NCBI GenBank assembly: GCA_033060915.1
Contig: CM065394.1
Coordinates: 28,611,001-28,675,000 of the forward strand
Reading direction: 5' to 3'
Source of the DNA: Euryodendron excelsum
Taxonomy: Eukaryota; Streptophyta; Magnoliopsida; Ericales; Pentaphylacaceae
Length of the DNA: 64,000 nt
The position numbers and the translations under genes are program-made. Positions 56,076 to 64,000 of the stretch are shown in pieces; the stretch's first letter is position 1, and each line of letters opens with the position of its first letter. Under the pieces are notes generated by a model that was given only the letters and a program-made list of their open reading frames with translations, ran no database searches and had not been told where the DNA came from.

Positions 56076-56510
56076 ACGTATACATATATATGTTTGTGCT
56101 TGATTTTTATTGTGACTTATACATGAGCAAAAGAGTGATCTTGTAAGAGTGATGATGAAGGATAAGAGGTGTGATGGTTCCGAAGGGCCAAGTGGTGGGA
56201 GTGGCAGGGTGGGTGCTAAAAGGGGAGGGTAGCAATGTGGGTGTAGTGTGTGGCTATGAAACTGGACATCGGTCATGAGGGTGATGATTTAAGAAACAGC
56301 GACAATGAGGCTAGGGTGACTGCTGAATGGTAGGTTAATGACGGAGAGAATTTTCTGTTAAGGGTGTTAATGTGGAGAACATTGTCAATACTTAAAGAGG
56401 TGTTAATGTAGCATTTTGTAGATGAAGGAGGCAAAGTGAAACTCGTCCATAGTTGAGGGAGCCTTGATGTAATTAACCTTTTAAATAAGTATCCCTCAAA
56501 AGAAGAGAAT

Positions 56511-56977
56511 TAGGTATGGTAACGGAGCAAGTTCGATACGAGTTTAGCTAAACCTTACCCAGCCTCTAATAGAAAAACTTTATCCCACTCCTAGTCCAAA
56601 ATCCGTGATGGGTTGAACCTCTCAATCCTGTCCACGTCTCATTTAAGTTAATCGAGACTCGGGTTGAAATGGGTTCAACCTGTACAAAATTTTAAAACAA
56701 AAATAAATCTCTAAAAAAATAAAAATTATGTAAATTATACTAACTTTAATACAATATTACATTGAGAAAGAAAGAGTAAAATCTAAGACTAAAAAGTTGA
56801 CATTAAAATCCTAATTATTTTACTTATATACTAATAATATTTTGTGTAATTAAATATTACATAATTATTTAGGCATTTCATAATATAATCAAGGCGGGTT
56901 CGGAATGAAGTGACCTAAACGCTAACCCGTCCCAAACTCGCATTGAATTTTTCTTTTTTCTTCATACCTCACCCCTA
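56511..56977. mobile_element. degraded hAT-type MITE, relative of 34993-35627
   Basis: Begins TAGGTATGGTAACGGAGC and ends CCTCACCCCTAA, with GGCGGGTTCGG near the right end. It is the same family as the copy nested in the Mutator-like element, more mutated and without a clear duplication. Confidence 0.6.
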
Positions 56978-57105
56978 ACCGCTTATTCATATACTAAACT
57001 CTTCTTATTAGGAGCAAGGTAAAGCAAGGTTCCGATTTTCAGCTCCACTTGCCTTTCCCAAAGAGGATCCCTGAAGATGGTAAGTAAAGGGGCAATGGTC
57101 AGAGT

Positions 57106-57364
57106 GTGTGGGTTGGCCTGGTGGTTGGGTCCTTGGACACCCAGCTCATAAGTCCCGACTCCCGAGTTCAATCCCTAGACACTTACCCTCCCCACCCCAG
57201 CCCCGCCCCAACTAACACACTAATATTTTGTTTAGAACCTAGATTTTTAGTTAGAAAAGTAAAGGAAAAAAAAAATATGAAAAAAAAGTAAACAAAAATA
57301 CTTTGGTATAGATTGTAATTATATCTGTATTTGTAGTCCTTGAAAAAAATAAAAAAGAAAAAGA
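57106..57364 (+). mobile_element. tRNA-derived SINE
   Basis: A box region GGCCTGGTGGTTGGGTCC, B box GAGTTCAATCCC, and an A-rich end (57343-57364). Imperfect duplications flank it: 57087-57105 and 57365-57383, sharing AATGGTC and AGTG. It differs from the two SINEs in the MORC6 gene. Confidence 0.7.
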
Positions 57365-57383
57365 AGGGCCAATGGTCCAAGTG

Positions 57384-60117
57384 ATCAATCATCATCCTGT
57401 GAAAGGGCAATGCACATTGGTATAGATTGTCAAAGAGGGTGCCGCACGAGTTGTCATATCTCAATATCAGTAAATCATAGCTAAGAGGTCCCCCAAAGAA
57501 TATTTCAATACATGCATTATGCGTAGCAACAAATTCAAGATTCCGGAATTATGGTCTGCAGGATCCAACAAGAAAATTTGGTCACGACTCTATTGAGTAA
57601 ATTAATTCATTAACAAAATTTAAGAGAGCACATTAAAAGTTTACGAGGGTAAAGCAAATTATGCTAGAACGAATATGTGCTCGTGTCATTGTAAAAATGT
57701 TGTATTCAAGTCTCCATTTTCTGCATCTTGTATGAATTATTTTTATAGTTGGAAAATGGAAATTTGCCGAAACTACCTAGAAGAGAGTAAGAAATAAAGA
57801 AGAAACGTCGAAAGTTACATGGTTTAGCCTTATTATGACTACATTTGATGAAAGTAGCTTTAATATCATGCAAAAATCAATGGTATAAATATCCACTCGA
57901 TCTATAACTATAGGTTGAACACAAAAAAAAAAAACCAAAAATTAAAAACCCAAAAAAAAAAAAAAAAAAAGAAAACAAAAGGAGGAAAGAAGAGTTTCTG
58001 ACCACATCAAAGGATTATGAAGTTGCCTGGTCCAGAGAAGTCGAATATCTCAGACAAGAGCAAACACCAAAACCGTGCCTTTAATCAACTTGGAGAGTTG
58101 GAGTCATGTTTTACAAAGTCTTCTCATCCACGCACTCTCAACAATTGAGCAAGATGACATACATACTGTCAAATGGCAATTGAATCGAATCGAATCCCAT
58201 GAAGAACAACTCACTGATCTTCTAAGCTCACACAGTACTCCTAGTAACCCTTTCCGTAGCATTTGACAAGATGAGCAATATGACGAACACAACACCATTC
58301 ACATCCTCATTGAAGGATAAGTAGTGGTAGCACCCAAAATAACAATGAAGAAATTCTTCCTCCTGTTTCAGGAGAGCATTATAGATAGCACTGTACGAAA
58401 ATCAGCCGATCTTCACAGAAGCATATGTAGCATGCAAGCAATGGAGTTGCATTTTACAGCATTCAAACCTTCCCCAGTGACCCGTAGTTCAAAACCCATT
58501 TTGCTTAAATTAACAAGAGAGCTCAGACCACACATTGCTGCGACAAAGATATTAGCAGGAAGGAACACTACCAGAGACTTCTTCTGTCGAATTACATGGG
58601 AAACCAGCTTAGCACAGAGGTGACTTTCACTATGTCACCTGAATTTGAGTCCTGCCAAGCATATGCCCAAAAACCCATTCCACATAACTATAATGTCTTC
58701 AAAACCATAAAATAAACAGTACATGATTTGCATCATTTTGGAAGATTTTGAAGAAATCAAAGATCTCAAAACTTCCATACAGAAGTTATTGTCATAAGAA
58801 CTGAAAACCAGATAAATGCCAACTACCGAATTTGTTCATTACACATATAATCCACCTGATCTCACAAGTCCTTAAATTAATAAATAAAACCCTGTAGAGA
58901 GTGAGAAATTTCAAACTAAAATGACATCTCGATGAAATTTCAAACTAGAATGACATTTCAAACTAGAGACGCATAAACTCAACAAGAAGTACAGAATACC
59001 TGAGTCTTTAAGTAGTCAAAATAAAACTAATGATGTTACACTGTAACAGCATCTCAAGCCAGACATCAAATTTGACTGACAGGTCTAACACATCTAAGTT
59101 TTGCTTCCTCAAGATAATATGTCCTGGCAAAAGAGAGAGATGGCATGTAAGACGTAGTTAACACTAAAAACTCCAGTTACTGTTACTTCTTACAAATCTA
59201 ATTTGTCAAAGGTGTGCAAGTAATAGCACCATCATCTTTCTTGTAATAGATTTCAAGTTTTCAACACTCTAATTTTGGCATTTCATAGAACTCCTCGTGA
59301 CCTCATAGGGTGACATCAAAAATGCCACCTTCAATGTTTCTTCTAAGCCATTCATAAAACCAGGTAAAAGACCCAGCCTTAATATGCAAAAGGCCCTTCA
59401 CAACTGCCTGCTGATCACTAGCAAGATATCAGATCAACACAAAGTGAGCAACTAAGCATAACAAAAGCTGACATCTTTTGAACGGAGAAAAAAGTGTGAG
59501 GCATAAGAAATGAGAGGAGAGATTCCTGTCAATGTAAATCCTTATGGTAAGAGTATGGTGTAGAAGAAATTTAAGTTTCTCCATGGCTAAGCCAAGGAAT
59601 ACAAAGATAAGTGCTATAAAAGTAAAGAGGATGCTGAATTTCAGCAGTTCCTCCGCCAGAGTTTACTCTAAACCCCTATAGAAGCACATTCCCTGTGAAA
59701 ACAATCTAAAGCAGCAAATGACCAATATACAACCAAATGGCACTTTAATAAAGTAAATGATGCACGTTCCAACCATAAGAGTTGAAGATTAGGTCCTGGC
59801 AAAAAGAAGAATACAGCACTAGCAATGTGGCCACTAGAATGACACTTGCAGTAGTGCCGTATGAATCTTCATTCACAAAATCCTGCCCTGACCTTAGAAT
59901 GTACTTATGATCTGTCAAATGCTTTGTACGCATGTAGTTTTGGATCCCACCAGCAAAAACCAGGCCAACCACAAAAGTATCAAAGGGGACAGAACCCAGC
60001 CAACCGTAAAAAGTAGGACCCACCAAATTTATCAAGTAATCGAGACTAGATCATGTGCGGTGTTCTTCTCTACAAGGTGAGTTGAGAATGTGTCTAATGC
60101 TTTATGAAACTCATGCC
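57384..60117. other. no gene recognised; two weak open frames
   Basis: Open + frames at 58075-58266 (contains EQDDIHTVKWQLNRIESHEE) and 58324-58623 look more protein-like than average but lie in different frames without a clear join or start. They may be relics of a transposon gag or a dead gene. The minus frame 60035-59745 lies past the stop of the membrane-protein gene and is probably chance or 3' UTR. Confidence 0.35.
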
Positions 60118-63100
60118 TTATTGCTCAGAGATGGTGGCAGAAGGGAAAAGCCTCGTGAGGAAGCTCGAGAGGGACCAGATGCAAATTACCCCAAGGAATT
60201 GAAGGACATTCAGAAGTGTGCCCAATGAACTGTTTATTGCCAAGTTGTGTGATGTCATCTCAGCTCCTCTCACTGTAAATGAGAGAGCTGTCACCAGTTG
60301 TGCTGCTCTGTTCAATTGGTGCAATCTGTAAACCTGTAAAGTACAAAAAGAGTTTACTCTTTAGCTCACAGATGAACTCCCCACCCTCTCAAGGATTTTA
60401 GAATTTTGGGACCTATTTAATAATGGAAAGTCTTTGCTTAATAAATCATAATAGACAGATGAGAATCATACCCTTTCTGCCAATTGTACAAGGAAGAGTT
60501 CGATCAACACAAGAGAAAGTAAAATTTTAAGGTGGTACTTTAACGAAGAATTTAAATAAACCTTAACTGCATTCACTGAAAACTTATTATGGAAAATGCA
60601 ATTTGGACCTTTCTAAACATGGGGAAGATAATATGTATCCATCAGGCACTGACATGTTAAATGAATTATGCATATAATAAAAGATATGTTGAGTAGCATA
60701 AAATGTATAGGACAAAACATTGAAAACCTGTGACATAATTTTAACAGATAAAAATATAACAGAGACAGCAACAAAATTACAAAAGTTTAGTTTAGTTTAT
60801 CTGCATCTCCATCCAAACAGAGATTTAGCTCTGAGTTGGATGAACTAATTTACAGTAAAACAGTACTTACTTGAAAGATAATTGGAATGACAGGCCATGA
60901 AGGTGATTTTGTATATCTTGCATATTGCTCAAAAGCAAACTGCACAATTATGCCAACGAGGTATGGGGCAAGAGTAGCCGAGGCAGCAGGGCCAGTCCAA
61001 GGCCAGACGAAGCCCATTGTCACCATCGGAATTATGAGACTAAGTACTAGGACAGCAACAGTAGATATTCGGTGCCCCAGCTGAGGGTTCAGGTTTGTGT
61101 TATATGCAGCAGAAACTGGCATGATAGGCCTTCGTAAATGGTCTACTAGCAGAAGAAACACCGCAACCCCACAGTAAAAAAGAGCCTCTGTGAAGAACAA
61201 TATAAGGAAATCTGCAGATAAAGAACAAAAGAGTATTGAGATAATGCAAAAATTCCAATGAACAAAGTAAATAAGCAAAACAATGTTTCCTGTTTCAAAA
61301 AGATCCTCCCTCTTCCTCTCGGCCACCTGAGGGGTGGGGGGAGTGTATGCACGCACGCATGGGTGTTTGTCATATGCAATTTATGTTTTTTTAGTCCTCG
61401 TAGTCATTGTTTCTTCAAATACTTGTATGCACCAAACCCAAATGAATTGTCTCTGGCTGTTTTTGTTTTCCACCTTTTAAGGGCAAGGAACAAGGGCATT
61501 CATGCAGTCCCTTAATATACTAAAATCTGTAAGAGCCTCCCTCTAATGAGGCTTCCAATCCTAAGAATACGAGGCGCTCCAGGTCTAAATTCCAAAAAAT
61601 TACGCAACCAAACAGAACATGTTCTTTCAGTCCACTCTATGCTGAGCCACACTGCATATTAGTCTCTAAACTTTCATATCATTTCTCCGTATATTCATCC
61701 TTCATATCCCTTCTGGATGTTGCATTAGTATACTAACATTTCAGCTATGCTAGTCAATCAATCTTCAATCCTCATCTGTGCTGGCACATTTTTAACTTCG
61801 ATACCTTTCTTCCAGAGTTAAAACAATTTTTTGTCATCCTCCATGCCAACGCGTCTGCCAAGTGCTAAACACCTTAAATCATGTCACCGTTACTCAAAGT
61901 TGATGTGCAAAATAATGAAAATTATTATACTTCAATTGTTTTTGGGGAATTATTTTTCTGCATAATCCAGTTCTACATCCAGAGTTTTTTTCTCTTAACC
62001 TTCTCTTGTACAGTTTGTCATCAACTATTAAAAAGGTGATCAAAAGAATTCTGATAGGATTCATTTCTGAAAATGACACCTAGCAAGATTCATACATCAC
62101 CAGTAAAGGGAGACTAAAGCAAAATGACCAAAAATTGATAAACCAAACCCCCTAAACCTGAGCCATCTATCTTATTATTCTTTTCATTAAAGTGTGTACT
62201 TTGTCCATTACTTATTTTCTTCCATATCAAAAGAAGAAGAAGAGCAAGCAGGACAGTTGTATGAAACAAATACTAGACAACAGCATGAGTAAGTGTGACC
62301 CACCTGTTAATAGAGAATCCTCAAATACAGCAGACAGAATCCTCCGCAAATAAAGTGAGGGAAAAACAAAAGAGGCGACAAGAACAGCTGGACCAACAAA
62401 CCATAGCAGATCATGCTGATTCCTTCTGGGGTTGGATATGAGGATTTTCTCTTCTCTTTCATAAGGACAATTATAAAATGTGATTAAGCCTGGTCTTCCT
62501 CTAGTTCCCTCAGAATGGACATATGAACTGTTTACAGGAGACATATCATCAGATAGAGGATGGTCCTTTTCTTTATCTATGGAATCTGGTTTGAGCTCAA
62601 TGTATGGCAACTGATCTTCAGAAGTAGCACAGAGGACATACTGCCTCTTCGGAAACCTGTCTTTTACCTTCAGTATTCCATGAATGAACTGGCAGCACTT
62701 TGTTACTTGCAATAACAGAAGAAAAAACATAAACATCAAAATAAAAGAAAATAAAAAAAAAAATCTACTTATTTCCAGTAGTGGTAACCAGTTTGGATAT
62801 TGCACTTTATTTCAGAACAAAAGAGTTTAGAATGTCAAGCCATGCCATTGATGTTCAAACAAATGACATCAAATTTGTCAACTACAGACAATTTTGTCCT
62901 CCTATCACTGTGATTCATAGGAAATCAGTGGATTCCTTATCCAAAAAAAAATATTAAACCCCTTTTGTCCTCCAGACACATCAATTTTTGGATCAGCAAA
63001 TGTCACCCTTGATCTTTGAGAAGAGCCTGACAAAGCTATAGCTAAGTTGCACCCTAAAACAGGATTTTAGATGTCGGGAAATTTTAAGCAAGTCACAAAA

Positions 63101-63575
63101 GCTACCTTTAGCATTTCTCAGCTGCTCCACATTAAATTGCTGCCTTTCAAACAATCCTCCTGATAAGCTGATCTGCATAATAAAGCTTAGAAATGAATAT
63201 GAGGCTGTCTTCATTGTGTACCAGAAAAATAATACTAGTAAGCGACAATAACAAGAAAAGGAAAAAGAAAAATATGTATGTATGTATAACCATACATATA
63301 TTATATAAAGCGACAGTGACAAGAAAAGCAAAAAGAAAACATAACAAATGAGTATATGATGCAAGGCATACAATGGAGGACTGGTACATACAAGCACATC
63401 ATTAATAGATAAAAGTAGAAATAACACCTCAATTCAACCTATAACATGAAAAGATAATATCTCACTGTACAATACATGTACACATATTAACATGATGGCA
63501 GATAATTCTACACCATAGCCTTACGTGGGAACCTTTCATGAAGGCTGTTGAAACCTGATCCAACAGCTCCTCCAT
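60118..63575 (-). CDS. multi-pass membrane protein of unknown function
   Basis: Five exons, in coding order 63575-63525, 63172-63106, 62705-62304, 61211-60871, 60333-60118. They total 1077 nt, keep frame across all GT/AG junctions and give 358 residues. Residues 1-40 are soluble (MEELLDQVSTAFMK, then FERQQFNVEQLRNAK). A polar segment (CATSEDQLPYIELKPDS ... NCPYEREEK) follows. Then come about five hydrophobic segments: LLWFVGPAVLVASFVF, FLILFFTEALFYCGVAVF, STVAVLVLSLIIPMV, LAPYLVGIIVQFAF and LLNVLQFLGVICIWSLSSFL. HQLNRAAQLVTAL precedes the last one. It looks like a conserved plant single-copy protein; I cannot name a family or substrate. The first exon is the least certain: it is short and chosen because ATG, donor and phase all fit. 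Confidence 0.8.
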
Positions 63576-64000
63576 GCAAGAAAATAAAGGCTTCTGTTAT
63601 AAGTATCTTTCGCTTTCCTAATCATAAGAAACTCTTCGTCAGGAATCTGCAACCTCTCTTGAACATTGTGACAATTTTGCACCAAGAGAGGGAAGGAAGA
63701 AAAACAACAACAGAGTGTTGCCTATGTGAATGTCGAAAGACTCCAGACCAGTAGAAATGTACAAGAGGCAGTATTTTCCTTTCCCCTACAACCATGAGCT
63801 AGTAGCTCCCTTTGAACTCACGCCTTCCAACCAACTGCAAGTCTATGACTCATATGTCCAGATAAATATTCCTAAAATCAGTAAGGATGAATATACATTT
63901 CAAGGAATACTCAGTCCTGATGAATATATATTTCTTTTGATAACAATGTGTGTAACCTGGTTAACAAATGCCCCTGTCAGATGTCAAACACACCATGAAC
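63576..64000. other. 5' flank of the membrane-protein gene
   Basis: Presumed leader and promoter of the minus-strand gene. No TATA box could be singled out, and the + frame 63548-63754 overlapping the first exon is a shadow. Confidence 0.35.

Noticed and set aside
59745..60035. Minus-strand frame with a hydrophobic look after the membrane-protein stop
   Set aside because: It follows the stop at 60118-60120 and has no acceptor that would join it in frame; probably 3' UTR or chance.

Overview
The window is nuclear DNA of a flowering plant, most likely a woody eudicot. The evidence is AT-rich intergenic DNA, genes split by GT/AG introns of up to 5 kb, dense plant transposable elements (Mutator-like, hAT, PIF/Harbinger, LINE, Au-type SINE, LTR elements) and proteins with plant-only architectures. 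The species cannot be decided from the sequence alone. I find three host genes that look intact; nearly everything else is transposon-derived.

Layout. 1-8.5 kb: a 3.57-kb solo LTR with a 5-bp target duplication (1274-4849), a decayed hAT MITE and an odd 1-kb segment between 48-bp direct repeats. 8.58-27.99 kb (+): a 19-exon MORC-family GHKL ATPase, the probable MORC6/DMS11 orthologue (710 residues when the exons are joined). Its introns are inflated by two hAT MITEs, a larger hAT element, two SINEs, LINE remnants and a run of 119 G. A 2.3-kb element with long inverted ends starts 149 bp after its stop codon. 30.4-32.4 kb: nothing recognised.

32.4-40.4 kb: an 8.0-kb Mutator-like element with clear terminal inverted repeats and a perfect 10-bp target duplication. 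It carries a decayed plant-mobile-domain (PMD) gene, an unrecognised 155-residue ORF, a 178-bp tandem array whose units keep a dyad symmetry, an AT-rich tandem array, a nested hAT MITE and a 57-nt palindrome. No DDE transposase is visible in it.

40.4-48.6 kb: mostly unassigned DNA, with a promoter-like patch near 42.05 kb, a CACTA-like end and a PIF/Harbinger element with a broken transposase (46531-48392). 48.6-51.6 kb (-): a single-exon leucine-rich-repeat receptor-like protein of 980 residues with no kinase domain. 51.6-60.1 kb: a short TIR element, an hAT element with another MITE inside it, a probable copia LTR, a hAT MITE and a SINE. 60.1-63.6 kb (-): a five-exon gene for a 358-residue multi-pass membrane protein of unknown function.

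The three host genes show no functional link to each other. MORC6 acts in transcriptional silencing of transposons, and PMD proteins of the MAIN/MAIL1 type have also been tied to transposon silencing, so their presence in one transposon-laden window is worth noting but may be coincidence. All exon joins were made by hand from reading frame, splice consensus and remembered family sequence; no alignment was run.
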